Assembly (NCBI GenBank): GCA_041441915.1
Contig: JASDRS010000006.1
Coordinates: forward strand, 124,001 to 188,000
Direction of reading: 5' to 3'
Origin: UBA10365 sp041441915
GTDB taxonomy: Bacteria > Pseudomonadota > Alphaproteobacteria > Rhodobacterales > Rhodobacteraceae
Length of the DNA stretch: 64,000 nt
A program made the position numbers and the translations under genes. Shown piece by piece: positions 44,274 to 53,734 of this stretch. The notes below the pieces were generated by a model that was given only the letters and a program-made list of their open reading frames with translations, was not told the DNA's origin and made no database searches. Numbering within the stretch: position 1 is the stretch's first letter; the number at the start of each line of letters is the position of its first letter.

Positions 44274-46931
44274 GTGCAAGACGACAGCGTAACACCAATG
44301 ATGGCCCAGTACCTAGAGATCAAAGCCGAACATCAAGGCGCGATCCTTTTTTATCGCATGGGCGACTTTTATGAGATGTTCTTTCAAGATGCGCATCTCG
44401 CCGCCGAAGCGCTAGATATTGCCCTTACCAAACGCGGCAAACATCAAGGCAAAGATATTTCGATGTGTGGCGTGCCTTATCATGCGGCAGAAGGCTATCT
44501 TTTAACGCTTATTCGTAAAGGCTTCCGCGTGGCGATTGCTGAGCAAATGGAAAACCCCGCCGAAGCCAAAAAGCGAGGCTATAAATCGGTTGTGCGGCGG
44601 GAAGTTGTACGGTTGGTAACGCCCGGCACCTTGACCGAAGACAGCCTGCTTGAGCCACGACGTCATAATTTCCTGGCCGCTTTTGCTCAGGTGCGGGATG
44701 CTTGTGCCTTATCTTGGGTTGATATATCAACGGGTGAGTTTAGCGTGACCACTTGCCCGCTGCCCAAGCTCGCACCTGAACTGGCTCGCCTTGCCCCGCG
44801 GGAGCTTTTGGTGATGGACGAAGGCGATGAAACGCTTTCAGAACTCTTGGCAGAGCTAGGGACCACGGTCACGCCTGCTACTAAATCAACTTTTGACAGC
44901 GCTTCTGGTGAAAAGAAGCTTTGTAACTTTTTTAATGTAACTTCTCTTGAGGCTTTTGGCGGCTTTGGTCGCGCCGAACTGTCTGCAATGGGTGCAGTTC
45001 TTAACTATCTTGACTTAACGCAAAGGGGCAATATGCCGCTTTTGCGCCCTCCGGTTAAAGAAAACCTGGGCGGTGTCATGCAAATTGACGGCGCAACACG
45101 GCGCAACTTGGAACTGACCTCCAGCCTAAGTGGTGCACCTAATGGTGCGCTTTTAACCACGATTGACCGCACCATCACAGCCAGCGGTGCGCGGCTATTA
45201 GAGCGGCGGCTTTCAAGCCCTTCTTGCGATTTGCAGGTAATTGAACAGCGACTGCAGGCCGTAAAATTTTTGCTCGGTGCCCCACGTCAGCGCGATGATT
45301 GGCGCGTTGCGTTGCGCCGAATTCCTGATATAGACCGCGCTTTGTCGCGCTTGGCTCTGGGGCGCGGCGGCCCGCGCGATCTGGCCGCCATTCGCAACGG
45401 CCTAGAACAAGCTCAGGCCATTTTTACCAAACAGCCCACCCAAACCCCCAAAGTTTTGGCGGAGGCCTTGGCCGCTTTGGGCGGATTTCAATCCCTGTTG
45501 TCTGCGTTGCAAAATGCGTTGGTCGCAGAGCCACCACTTATCACCCGCGACGGCGGATTTATTGCTTCATCATATGATGCAGAACTTGATCAAACCCGGC
45601 TGTTGCGCGACGAGGGTCGAGGCGTAATTGCGCGGATGCAGGTTGATTACATGGCGGAAACGGGGATCAACACGTTAAAGATCAAACACAATAATGTGCT
45701 GGGCTATTTCATCGAAACCACAGCCACTTATGCCAAAAAAATGCTTTCTGAGCCCCTTTCTGCACGGTTCATTCACCGCCAGACGACAGCTGGTCAGGTG
45801 CGCTTTACCACGCTCGAACTTTCTGAACTTGAAGCCCGCATTTTAAATTCCGCAAACCATGTGCTTGATATTGAAAAGCGCCTGTTTTTCGAAATTTCGA
45901 CGCTGGTGCTTTACCAAACCGGGCCGGTTGCCGCCGCAGCACGGGCTTTGGCCGAGTTAGACTTGGTAGCGGGACTTGCGGATTTGGCGGCGTCAGAAAA
46001 TTGGGTTGCACCAAAACTCGACCAAAGCCGCTGTTTTGATATTAGCGGTGGACGCCATCCAGTGGTAGAGCGTGCGCTCCGCAAACAAAGTGGTGCGCCC
46101 TTTGTGGCCAACGATTGTACGCTGAACGCGGGCGATCATGCAGCAATTTGTTTGCTGACGGGCCCGAATATGGCAGGGAAGTCCACCTTTTTGCGGCAAA
46201 ATGCGTTGATTGCAATTTTGGCGCAAATGGGCAGCTTTGTACCCGCGACGTCGGCCCATATTGGTCTTGTATCTCAGGTTTTTAGTCGCGTTGGCGCGTC
46301 TGATGATTTGGCGCGGGGTCGGTCGACCTTTATGGTCGAAATGGTTGAAACAGCCGCCATTCTTAATCAGGCCGATGACAGGTCATTAGTGATCTTAGAT
46401 GAAATCGGCCGCGGAACTGCCACGTATGACGGGCTGTCTATTGCTTGGGCTACGCTTGAACATTTGCACGACGTGAACAAATGCCGTGGCCTGTTTGCCA
46501 CCCATTACCATGAAATTACTGCACTTAGCGATCGGCTTCCAGGCGTGGAAAACGCCACTGTTTCGGTGAAAGAGTGGCAAGGTGACGTGATCTTTTTGCA
46601 TGAAGTGCGTAAGGGTGTTGCGGATCGGTCTTACGGCGTGCAAGTGGCACGACTGGCTGGCTTGCCCCCCGTTGTGATTGCGCGGGCAAAATTTATACTT
46701 GCGACTCTTGAATCGGGCGCACACGAGGGTGAAGGAAAGGCAAAAATATCAATCGATGATCTGCCTTTATTTTCAGCCTGTGTTAGCGCTCCACAAATTA
46801 CTCCACAACTATCAGCCCTAGAAGACCGCATGAAAACAATTTTTCCAGACAGCCTTACGCCAATTGACGCGCTTAGTTTGCTTTACGAATTGCGCGCCTT
46901 GGCGGACAGCAAAGACGCGCAAAAACCGTAA
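44274..46931 (+). CDS. mutS: DNA mismatch repair protein MutS
   Basis: 885 residues, standard length. The mismatch-reading Phe-x-Glu motif lies in FYEMFFQDA near residue 32. The ATPase domain has Walker A TGPNMAGKST (about 626), Walker B VILDEIGRGTATYDG (about 701) and the dimer-interface ATHYHE. It recognises mispaired bases and recruits MutL. The start is GTG after GCGGAGG. A 180-base leader separates it from addA; no regulatory motif was recognised there. Confidence 0.97.
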   Translation: MQDDSVTPMMAQYLEIKAEHQGAILFYRMGDFYEMFFQDAHLAAEALDIALTKRGKHQGKDISMCGVPYHAAEGYLLTLIRKGFRVAIAEQMENPAEAKKRGYKSVVRREVVRLVTPGTLTEDSLLEPRRHNFLAAFAQVRDACALSWVDISTGEFSVTTCPLPKLAPELARLAPRELLVMDEGDETLSELLAELGTTVTPATKSTFDSASGEKKLCNFFNVTSLEAFGGFGRAELSAMGAVLNYLDLTQRGNMPLLRPPVKENLGGVMQIDGATRRNLELTSSLSGAPNGALLTTIDRTITASGARLLERRLSSPSCDLQVIEQRLQAVKFLLGAPRQRDDWRVALRRIPDIDRALSRLALGRGGPRDLAAIRNGLEQAQAIFTKQPTQTPKVLAEALAALGGFQSLLSALQNALVAEPPLITRDGGFIASSYDAELDQTRLLRDEGRGVIARMQVDYMAETGINTLKIKHNNVLGYFIETTATYAKKMLSEPLSARFIHRQTTAGQVRFTTLELSELEARILNSANHVLDIEKRLFFEISTLVLYQTGPVAAAARALAELDLVAGLADLAASENWVAPKLDQSRCFDISGGRHPVVERALRKQSGAPFVANDCTLNAGDHAAICLLTGPNMAGKSTFLRQNALIAILAQMGSFVPATSAHIGLVSQVFSRVGASDDLARGRSTFMVEMVETAAILNQADDRSLVILDEIGRGTATYDGLSIAWATLEHLHDVNKCRGLFATHYHEITALSDRLPGVENATVSVKEWQGDVIFLHEVRKGVADRSYGVQVARLAGLPPVVIARAKFILATLESGAHEGEGKAKISIDDLPLFSACVSAPQITPQLSALEDRMKTIFPDSLTPIDALSLLYELRALADSKDAQKP

Positions 46932-46939
46932 GGTTATCA

Positions 46940-47497
46940 CTAGTGAGCGTTGGACGACACGCCTACTTGAGCAGGGCGCAGCAGACGATCATGAAGCATG
47001 AAGCCTTCGGTCATGATCTGAATAATATGGCCTGCTTTTGTATCCACAACTGGAGCCTCGAACATGGCTTGATGCACTTGCGGATCAAATGCATCGCCAA
47101 GAGCAGGTGCGATTGGTGTGACGCCGTGTTTGGTCATCACGGTCAAAAGCTCGCGCAGCGTTAGATCAATGCCTTCGATCAGTGCGCTATGCCCTTCGCG
47201 TTGTTCATCAGTGATGGCGCTTAGTGCGCGCTGGAGGTTGTCGTAAACTGGTAAAAGATCGCGTGCGAGCTTGGTGCCACCATATTGCTCTGCTTCACGC
47301 CGATCACGCTCTCCACGCTTGCGTGTATTTTCAGCATCTGCCAATGCGCGCATAAAGCGATCACGAAACTCGTCGCGCTCTGCGCGCAGCGCATCAAGTG
47401 TCTCGCCAATGGGCTCGTCTGAACCTTGAACCTCTTCAGGCTGAACTTCTGGCGTTTGGGGTTCTAGATCTGCTGGATCAACCTGATCTTGAGCCAT
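46940..47497 (-). CDS. grpE: Nucleotide exchange factor GrpE
   Basis: 185 residues from the ATG with an AGAGGAA site; a longer reading enters the hrcA tail. An acidic, disordered N-terminus (about 1-35) is followed by the long dimerising helix (LDALRAERDEFRDRFMRALADAEN... about 42-90) and a C-terminal beta domain with the HVIQIM-like signature GHIIQIMTEGFML. It releases ADP from DnaK. Downstream of hrcA on the same strand with 16 bases between, as is common in alphaproteobacteria. Confidence 0.95.
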   Translation of the reverse strand: MAQDQVDPADLEPQTPEVQPEEVQGSDEPIGETLDALRAERDEFRDRFMRALADAENTRKRGERDRREAEQYGGTKLARDLLPVYDNLQRALSAITDEQREGHSALIEGIDLTLRELLTVMTKHGVTPIAPALGDAFDPQVHQAMFEAPVVDTKAGHIIQIMTEGFMLHDRLLRPAQVGVSSNAH

Positions 47498-47513
47498 TTT
47501 TATTCCTCTTTTA

Positions 47514-48584
47514 TTAAACGCCGCCACGGTCTGATACCAGGCGGCCTACCAACTGCGCCGTATAGTCAACGATTGGCACGATCCGCCCATAGTTCAATCG
47601 TGTGGGACCGATGACGCCAACAGCACCTATAATCTTTCGTTCAGCGTTCATATAGGGAGAGATGACCAAAGAGGAACCCGAAAGTGAAAAAAGTTTGTTT
47701 TCTGAGCCAATAAAAATGCGCATGCCCTCGCCTGCTTCGGTAAGTTCTAAAAATTCAGCGATATCGCGCTTGCGTTCTAAATCGTCGAAAAGATTACGAA
47801 TTCGCTCAAAATCAACAGCTTGGCCTGATTCTTCGATCAAATTTGCTTGACCGCGGACGATCAGACGTTCCGATGGTTCGCCAGCGTTTTCCCAAAGCGC
47901 CAAACCACCATCGACGAGCGCACGCGCCAGCGAATCAATTTCTTGCCTGCGGCTTTGCATTTCAAGGGCAATTCTTTGGCGTAGCTCCGACAGGGTTTTG
48001 CCGTCAGCCAAAGAGTTAAGAAAATTTGCGGCCTCGCGCATGGATGACGGGGTTTGACCAGGAGGTGGCGTGAAAATTCGGTTTTCAACGTGACCATTGG
48101 TAAAGACCAAAACCACAAGAACCCGGTCAACGGCCAAACTTACAAATTCAATATGGCGAATGGTGGCATTATGCTTGGGCGCCAAAACAACTGACGCGCC
48201 GTGGGTAATGCCCGACAGGGTTGCACTGATATTATCGAGCATAGTTGTGACATCTGCATTATTATTTTCTGAATTTGCATCCATTTTCTGGCGATCTTCG
48301 AGTGCCACATCGCCGACCTCTAGAAGGCCATCAACAAACATCCGCAAACCAAGCTGTGTCGGTATACGCCCTGCTGAGGTATGAGGGCTGTCAAGTAGAC
48401 CCAAAATCTCAAGGTCTTGCATCACATTACGAATGGTTGCGGGGCTGATCTGTTCGGACATGCTACGTGTAAGTGTTCGCGATCCCATCGGATCTCCCGA
48501 TGCAAGGTACCCTTCGACTACACGACGAAAGACTTCGCGTGATCGTTCGTTTAGCTCGGATAAAATACTTGGCGCGTCATGCAT
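47514..48584 (-). CDS. hrcA: Heat-inducible transcription repressor HrcA
   Basis: 356 residues. A winged-helix DNA-binding domain (about 1-80: SREVFRRVVEGYLASGDP, then SPATIRNVMQDLE) and a GAF-like domain (about 110-340) make up the usual repressor that binds CIRCE operators of chaperone genes and needs GroEL for folding. No CIRCE inverted repeat (TTAGCACTC-N9-GAGTGCTAA) was seen before this operon, so its targets, such as groESL, must be elsewhere. Transcribed with grpE and divergent from rph. Confidence 0.95.
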   Translation of the reverse strand: MHDAPSILSELNERSREVFRRVVEGYLASGDPMGSRTLTRSMSEQISPATIRNVMQDLEILGLLDSPHTSAGRIPTQLGLRMFVDGLLEVGDVALEDRQKMDANSENNNADVTTMLDNISATLSGITHGASVVLAPKHNATIRHIEFVSLAVDRVLVVLVFTNGHVENRIFTPPPGQTPSSMREAANFLNSLADGKTLSELRQRIALEMQSRRQEIDSLARALVDGGLALWENAGEPSERLIVRGQANLIEESGQAVDFERIRNLFDDLERKRDIAEFLELTEAGEGMRIFIGSENKLFSLSGSSLVISPYMNAERKIIGAVGVIGPTRLNYGRIVPIVDYTAQLVGRLVSDRGGV

Positions 48585-48693
48585 ATTAAAATTCCTAGAC
48601 TTTTAGATGTCATGTTCGGGCTTAAACATCAATATCACTTGCATCCTTTGGCTATGGCGGGATATTTGGCTTAAATATTTGAAAGGAAAGCCT

Positions 48694-49407
48694 ATGCGCC
48701 CCTCTGGTCGTCAAATAAATGAAATGCGCTCTATCAGCATTGAAATTGGTGTAATGAAGCATGCTGAGGGCTCTTGCCTGATAAAGATGGGTGAAACCCA
48801 TGTTCTCTGCTCAGCCACGATTGAAGATCGTGCGCCACCCTTTCTGAAAAATACGGGTTTGGGCTGGGTAACGGCAGAATATGGCATGTTGCCGCGCGCC
48901 ACCAACAGCCGCAACCGCCGCGAGGCTGCAGCGGGCAAGCAAACCGGTCGCACACAGGAAATTCAGCGCTTAATCGGGCGCGCTTTGAGGGCGGGAGTTG
49001 ATCGCTCGGCTTTGGGCGAGCGGCAGATCGTGGTTGACTGCGATGTAATTCAGGCTGATGGCGGCACCAGATGCGCATCCATCACTGGGGGTTGGGTTGC
49101 ACTTCGTTTGGCTGCGAATCAGCTTTTAAAGACAGGCGCTGTGACGTCAGATCCTGTGATTGACCATGTGGCCGCAATTTCTTGCGGTATTTATGCTGGT
49201 CAGGAGGTTTTAGACTTAGACTACGACGAAGACAGCAATGCGGGCACAGATGGAAATTTTATAATGACCGGTTCAGGTCGTATGATAGAGATACAAATGT
49301 CGGCCGAAGGCGCCACTTTTTCACGAGAAGAGATGAATGCGCTAATCGATCATGCGGAAACAGGTTCCAAGCTTTTGATTGCAGCGCAAAAGGCTGCCCT
49401 AGGCTGA
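48694..49407 (+). CDS. rph: Ribonuclease PH
   Basis: 237 residues from the ATG preceded by AAAGGAAAG. It is a phosphorolytic 3'-5' exoribonuclease that trims tRNA 3' ends. The opening MRPSGRQINEMR, the phosphate site SRNRREAAAGKQTGRTQEIQ (about 68-87) and the RQIVVDCDVIQADGGTR block are all typical. The stop overlaps the rdgB start (TGATG), coupling the two genes. Complete. Confidence 0.97.
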   Translation: MRPSGRQINEMRSISIEIGVMKHAEGSCLIKMGETHVLCSATIEDRAPPFLKNTGLGWVTAEYGMLPRATNSRNRREAAAGKQTGRTQEIQRLIGRALRAGVDRSALGERQIVVDCDVIQADGGTRCASITGGWVALRLAANQLLKTGAVTSDPVIDHVAAISCGIYAGQEVLDLDYDEDSNAGTDGNFIMTGSGRMIEIQMSAEGATFSREEMNALIDHAETGSKLLIAAQKAALG

Positions 49408-50015
49408 TGCGACGATTTACCGAACCCAATCTCCTGATTGCTACCCATAACGCGGGAAAGTTGGATGAAATCACCCAGTTGCTTGCGCCCTTTGGAACCA
49501 ACGTTGTATCTGCTGGCTTTTTGGGTTTAGTGGAGCCTGAAGAAACCGAAGATGATTTCATTGGCAACGCACGCATTAAGGCACATTTTGCCGCCCGCGC
49601 TACCGGACTGCCCGCTTTAGCTGACGACTCTGGTATCAGTATTGATGATTTAGGGGGCGCGCCCGGGGTTAATACCGCCGATTGGGCTCAAACGCCAAAT
49701 GGCCGTGATTTTGTAATGGCGATGACGAAAACTTGGGCCCTACTTGAAGGGGCAAGGGCCCCTGCGCTTAGAAGAGCACAGTTTCGCTGCACTTTGGTTT
49801 TAGCGTGGCCTGATCGGCATGACGAAGTGTTCGAGGGGATTATGCCAGGCCAAGTGGTTTGGCCGATGCGGGGCGATCAAGGCCACGGATATGACCCGAT
49901 TTTTCAACCTGACGGCTATGATGTCACCTTTGGCGAGATGGAGCGCTGGCAAAAAAATCTGATTAGTCATCGCGCCGATGCCTTTCAAAAATTGGTAAAG
50001 GGGTGTTTTTTATGA
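49407..50015 (+). CDS. rdgB: XTP/dITP diphosphatase (RdgB/HAM1)
   Basis: 202 residues from the ATG overlapping the rph stop. It removes inosine and xanthosine triphosphates from the nucleotide pool. Conserved marks are IATHNAGKLDEI at the start, the EEPEETEDDF-type acidic block (VEPEETEDDFIGNA), LADDSGISIDDLGGAPGVNTADWA (about 70-93) and HGYDPIFQPDGY near residue 150. The stop overlaps a small reading frame by ATGA. Confidence 0.96.
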   Translation: MRRFTEPNLLIATHNAGKLDEITQLLAPFGTNVVSAGFLGLVEPEETEDDFIGNARIKAHFAARATGLPALADDSGISIDDLGGAPGVNTADWAQTPNGRDFVMAMTKTWALLEGARAPALRRAQFRCTLVLAWPDRHDEVFEGIMPGQVVWPMRGDQGHGYDPIFQPDGYDVTFGEMERWQKNLISHRADAFQKLVKGCFL

Positions 50016-50128
50016 ACGAAGTATCAACGGAATCACCCATTGAAGCGGAAATGACCTATACTTGGGCGATTTATAGATTTATAAAGGGCCTTGGTATTTT
50101 GTGTCGGGTGTTATGGGACTTTTTATAA
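50012..50128 (+). CDS. Possible 38-residue coupled small protein
   Basis: An ATG overlapping the rdgB stop (ATGA) opens a 38-codon frame to TAA 50126-50128. The product has an acidic start (MNEVSTESPIEAEMTY) and one hydrophobic/aromatic helix (YTWAIYRFIKGLGILCRVLWDFL), which could lie in or on the membrane. The overlap geometry matches that of true coupled genes here. No family recognised; too short to be sure. Confidence 0.4.
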   Translation: MNEVSTESPIEAEMTYTWAIYRFIKGLGILCRVLWDFL

Positions 50129-50212
50129 AACCATGATCATGCTGGAACTTATCACCGATCAGTCTCACTATTGCTTTGCCACGATTGGCGGCGTTTCTGC
50201 ATTTAAGGGCGC

Positions 50213-51373
50213 ATGATGGACGACTGGCAGAATGGCGGCTTTGGGCTTTATGTTCATTGGCCCTTTTGTCAGTCAAAATGCCCTTATTGCGATTTCAACA
50301 GCCATGTGGTGGCAAAGATTGATCAAGATGTTTGGCTCAAGGCCTATTTGAGCGAAATTGACCGATTAGCAGTTGAAACCAAGGGCAGGTTTTTGAACTC
50401 GGTTTTCTTTGGTGGCGGCACGCCGTCTTTGATGGAGCCGCGCGTGGTTGGCGCAATCTTAGCGCGGGTCCAAAGCCACTGGGCTTTGGCAAATGATATT
50501 GAGGTCACACTGGAAGCCAACCCGACCTCCGTCGAGGCGGGGCGGTTTATGGGTTACCGGGACGCTGGGGTGAACCGTGTTTCCATGGGAGTTCAGGCCC
50601 TGAATGACCTTGATCTCAAAGCTCTTGGACGGTTGCATTCGGTGACAGAAGCAGTACAAGCATATGATATAGCACAGAAAATTTTTGATCGTGTTAGCTT
50701 TGACCTGATTTATGCACGCCAAAACCAGTCATTAAATGATTGGAAAAATGAGCTGCGGTTAGCCTTAAGTTTGGCGTCAGATCATTTGTCTTTATACCAA
50801 TTGACAGTGGAAGACGGCACCACTTTTGGCGACCGACTGAAACGTGGAGGACTTAAAGGCCTGCCAGATGACGATATGGCCGCAGATTTTTATGCGATAA
50901 CCCAAGATATTTGCGGCGCGGCGGGGATGAATAGCTATGAAGTGTCAAACTATGCAAAAGACGGCGCGCAGTCGCGGCATAATTTGATTTATTGGCGGGC
51001 TGGTGACTATATGGGCATTGGGCCTGGTGCTCATGGCCGGCTGACGCTTATGGGGCAAAGGTTGTCGTGCGAATCTGCGAAATCGCCATCTTTGTGGCTG
51101 GGAAAAGTGTTTAAGAAAAACAATGGCGAAACACCAAGGGCTAATATCAATTTAAGAGAGCAGGCTGATGAATATTTAATGATGTCCCTTAGATTGGCCG
51201 AGGGCATGAATATGGCACGCTATGCGCGCCTTGCTGGTCGCCCTATTTCAACTGCGAAAAAGCAGCATTTAAGCGAAATTGGGATGATAAGTTTCGATAA
51301 CGATCAAATCATAGCCACAACGTCTGGCCGTATGGTCTTAAACACTTTGATTGCCGATCTTGCGACTGCGTGA
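50213..51373 (+). CDS. hemW: Radical SAM haem chaperone HemW
   Basis: 386 residues. The radical-SAM cluster motif CQSKCPYCDF lies at about residues 19-28, with the VFFGGGTPSLM glycine-rich strand, EANPTSVE and GIGPGAHGRL segments following. HemW is a CPO-like protein that binds haem and helps insert it into respiratory enzymes; it lacks coproporphyrinogen oxidase activity. ATGATG gives two adjacent possible starts. The end adjoins the convergent parB stop with no gap. Confidence 0.93.
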   Translation: MMDDWQNGGFGLYVHWPFCQSKCPYCDFNSHVVAKIDQDVWLKAYLSEIDRLAVETKGRFLNSVFFGGGTPSLMEPRVVGAILARVQSHWALANDIEVTLEANPTSVEAGRFMGYRDAGVNRVSMGVQALNDLDLKALGRLHSVTEAVQAYDIAQKIFDRVSFDLIYARQNQSLNDWKNELRLALSLASDHLSLYQLTVEDGTTFGDRLKRGGLKGLPDDDMAADFYAITQDICGAAGMNSYEVSNYAKDGAQSRHNLIYWRAGDYMGIGPGAHGRLTLMGQRLSCESAKSPSLWLGKVFKKNNGETPRANINLREQADEYLMMSLRLAEGMNMARYARLAGRPISTAKKQHLSEIGMISFDNDQIIATTSGRMVLNTLIADLATA

Positions 51374-52303
51374 TCAGCTGTCAAAATCCTGTGACATCAC
51401 CGACAGGCTACGACACAGGTTGTCCAGATCATCTAATTTTTTATAGCGAATTTGCAAAATTCCTGCTTCGCCGCCTGGTTCGTGGCTGATGGTGACAGCC
51501 ATTTTTAGATTAGCGGACAGATCAGCTTCGATCGCACGGGTGTCAGCGTCTTTTTCGTTTTGGGTGTTTTGGCGTTTAGAATTGGTTTTTTGGGGCTTTA
51601 CCCCGTCACGCTTGGCCAACGCCTCGGTGTCACGCACGGAAAGATTACGAGATATCACCTGGAGAGCCAGTTCTGATGGGTTTTTAGCGGTGATCAAGGC
51701 GCGCGCATGACCTGCGGTTAACCTGCCCTGGCGCAAGTGGCCCTGCACATCATCTGGCAAGCTTAGTAGGCGCAAAAGATTGGCGATGTAGCTGCGGCTT
51801 TTGGACAAAGCTTCTGCCAGTTTTTCTTGGGTGTGGCCAAAGCTATCCATCAACTGACGAAAGGCCCTTGCCTCTTCAATTGGGTTTAAATCAGCGCGCT
51901 GGATATTTTCAATGATGGCAACTTCAAGAACTTCAGTATCGTCAAACTCTCGCAAAACAACGGGTAGTTCGTGGATTTTGGCCATTTGGGCCGCGCGCCA
52001 GCGGCGTTCACCCGCAACGATTTCATACTTTCCCTCAGTTTTGGCAGACCGAACGATAATTGGCTGAATAAGGCCGTGTTGTCGCAAAGACGCCGCCAGC
52101 TCTTCCAGAGAGTGAGCAGAAAAATCACGCCTAGGCTGCGCTGGATTTGGGATGATGTTTTCAACAGGAACTAGAAAATCAGCACGGCGAACCTCGTTGG
52201 TAGCTGATTGTGGGGTCTCCAGCTCGTTAACTAGTGGCTCTATTTCTGCCATAAGGGCTGAAAGACCGCGGCCCAAACCATGACGTTCTGTTTTCTTTGT
52301 CAT
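51374..52303 (-). CDS. parB: Chromosome partitioning protein ParB
   Basis: 309 residues. N-terminal CTP-binding domain with QPRRDFSAHSLEELAASL (about 56-73) and the catalytic GERRWRAAQ (about 100); a central helix-turn-helix (SKSRSYIANLLRLLSLP) recognises parS, and the C-terminus dimerises. ParB loads at parS, slides as a CTP clamp and is moved by ParA to segregate the origin. Two perfect parS sites lie 1.4 and 3.3 kb upstream. Downstream of parA with a 17-base gap. Confidence 0.96.
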   Translation of the reverse strand: MTKKTERHGLGRGLSALMAEIEPLVNELETPQSATNEVRRADFLVPVENIIPNPAQPRRDFSAHSLEELAASLRQHGLIQPIIVRSAKTEGKYEIVAGERRWRAAQMAKIHELPVVLREFDDTEVLEVAIIENIQRADLNPIEEARAFRQLMDSFGHTQEKLAEALSKSRSYIANLLRLLSLPDDVQGHLRQGRLTAGHARALITAKNPSELALQVISRNLSVRDTEALAKRDGVKPQKTNSKRQNTQNEKDADTRAIEADLSANLKMAVTISHEPGGEAGILQIRYKKLDDLDNLCRSLSVMSQDFDS

Positions 52304-52320
52304 CTATATACCTATTTCGA

Positions 52321-53118
52321 TTAAGACTTAGGGTGGCGCGAGAACACCTCGGCAGCCAGTTTTCGGTAGGCTTCGCTACCTTTGGAGTGCGGATCGTAGG
52401 TGAGCACGGATTGCGCAAAAGATGGGGCCTCACTGACACGAACATTGCGTGGTATTACGGCCTGAAAAACCAATTCACCCAATGTTTGGCGTGCATCATT
52501 TTCAACAAGTTGGGACAAGCGATTGCGGCTATCATACATGGTCATGACTACGCCTTCGATGCGTAAATCCTCGTTTCCATTTTGGCGCACCTCGCGGATG
52601 GTCAGCATCAGCTGGGACAGACCTTCAAGCGCGAAAAACTCGCACTGCAGCGGCACAAGGACAGAGTGGGCAGCGATCATCGCATTAAGCGTTAAAAGGC
52701 TAAGGGATGGGGGACAATCTATAAGCACATAATCAAAGTTAAACCCATCAAGATCAGGGCTACGCAAAGCTTTTTTTAGAATAGTGCTTCGATTTTTACT
52801 CGTTGCCATATCAATATCTGCTGAAGACAGGTCTGAATTGGCGGGGCAAAGATAAAGGTTTTCAAACTGCGTTTCAATAACCACTTCAGCCACCGACAAC
52901 TGGTCTATCAAAAGATCATAGGTTGTGGCCTTACGATTTATAGGTTCAACTCCAAGGCCGGTTGACGCATTTCCCTGAGGATCGAGATCAACCAGAAGAA
53001 CACGAGCGCCCAGTTCGGTAAGCCCCGCAGCAAGATTGATTGATGTTGTGGTTTTTCCCACGCCACCCTTTTGATTGGTGATAGCAATAATGTGCGGCTT
53101 TTTAATCACATTAGGCAT
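52321..53118 (-). CDS. parA: Chromosome partitioning ATPase ParA
   Basis: 265 residues, Soj/ParA type without an N-terminal DNA-binding extension, as in chromosomal rather than plasmid partition systems. The deviant Walker A NQKGGVGKTTT is at about residues 15-25, with DLDPQGNAS and the IDCPPSLSLLTLNA switch. It forms nucleoid-bound ATP dimers that pull ParB-parS complexes. Its start overlaps the rsmG end by eight bases. Confidence 0.97.
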   Translation of the reverse strand: MPNVIKKPHIIAITNQKGGVGKTTTSINLAAGLTELGARVLLVDLDPQGNASTGLGVEPINRKATTYDLLIDQLSVAEVVIETQFENLYLCPANSDLSSADIDMATSKNRSTILKKALRSPDLDGFNFDYVLIDCPPSLSLLTLNAMIAAHSVLVPLQCEFFALEGLSQLMLTIREVRQNGNEDLRIEGVVMTMYDSRNRLSQLVENDARQTLGELVFQAVIPRNVRVSEAPSFAQSVLTYDPHSKGSEAYRKLAAEVFSRHPKS

Positions 53119-53734
53119 TAGCTATATCTTTCAATATTAATATCACTGCTCTTGGGTCGGTAACACTTTTCTTTATGGCGGCTTGGAAGCGCCACTTCAA
53201 TTGCGCTGCACTTATTTCTTGTGTATAAGTGACTCCTTTGGGAAAAAGAGCCGTGCCGCCCTTAATTAAGTGACGGTCCGCAAAACCACAAAGATTTCCA
53301 AGCGGTGCCAGCGCTCGCGCTGAGAGCGCCTGAGCATTAAGTGGTTCAACAGTTTCGATCCGTTCTGACAAGACCCTTGTGTTCAAATCGAGCTCTCGGC
53401 TTGCTTGACGCAAAAATGTGGCTTTCCGGTGATCTGATTCTACCAGCGTTACCATCAGATCGGGCCGAAGTTCGGCGCTAATAGCGGCAACAACAAGGCC
53501 CGGAAAACCACCACCGCTGCCAAGATCTACCCATTTTAACGTGTTTTCTGGTGCCAAATTATATATTTGCGCCGAATCTAAAATATGTCTGGTCCAGCCG
53601 TCTTCCAAGCTGTTACGCGACACAAGATTTATCTTAGCGTTCCATTTGACCATCAGCGCCAAAAGCACCTCTAGCCTTTTGGTTGTTTCACGTGAAACAT
53701 TCAGCCCACAAGACTGAAAAAGATCTAGATGCAC
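53111..53734 (-). CDS. rsmG: 16S rRNA (guanine-527-N7)-methyltransferase
   Basis: 207 residues with a GTG start placed directly after the mnmG stop. Class I methyltransferase motif I is WVDLGSGGGFPGLV (about 68-81); the LVESDHRKATFLRQ segment supplies the SAM-ribose contact. It methylates G527 of 16S rRNA. Codons 12-17 (N-V-S-R-E-T) are formed by a perfect parS site, so the protein sequence here is shaped by a DNA-binding requirement. Confidence 0.96.
   Translation of the reverse strand: MHLDLFQSCGLNVSRETTKRLEVLLALMVKWNAKINLVSRNSLEDGWTRHILDSAQIYNLAPENTLKWVDLGSGGGFPGLVVAAISAELRPDLMVTLVESDHRKATFLRQASRELDLNTRVLSERIETVEPLNAQALSARALAPLGNLCGFADRHLIKGGTALFPKGVTYTQEISAAQLKWRFQAAIKKSVTDPRAVILILKDIANA
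53684..53699. promoter_or_regulatory. parS site 1 (ParB loading site)
   Basis: The 16-base perfect palindrome TGTTTCACGTGAAACA, identical to the bacterial parS consensus, lies inside rsmG near its start. It is 1.4 kb from the parB gene and 5 kb from the candidate oriC. Confidence 0.97.

Noticed and set aside
47498..48693. CIRCE operator controlling hrcA-grpE
   Set aside because: No TTAGCACTC-N9-GAGTGCTAA-like repeat was found on either strand upstream of hrcA.
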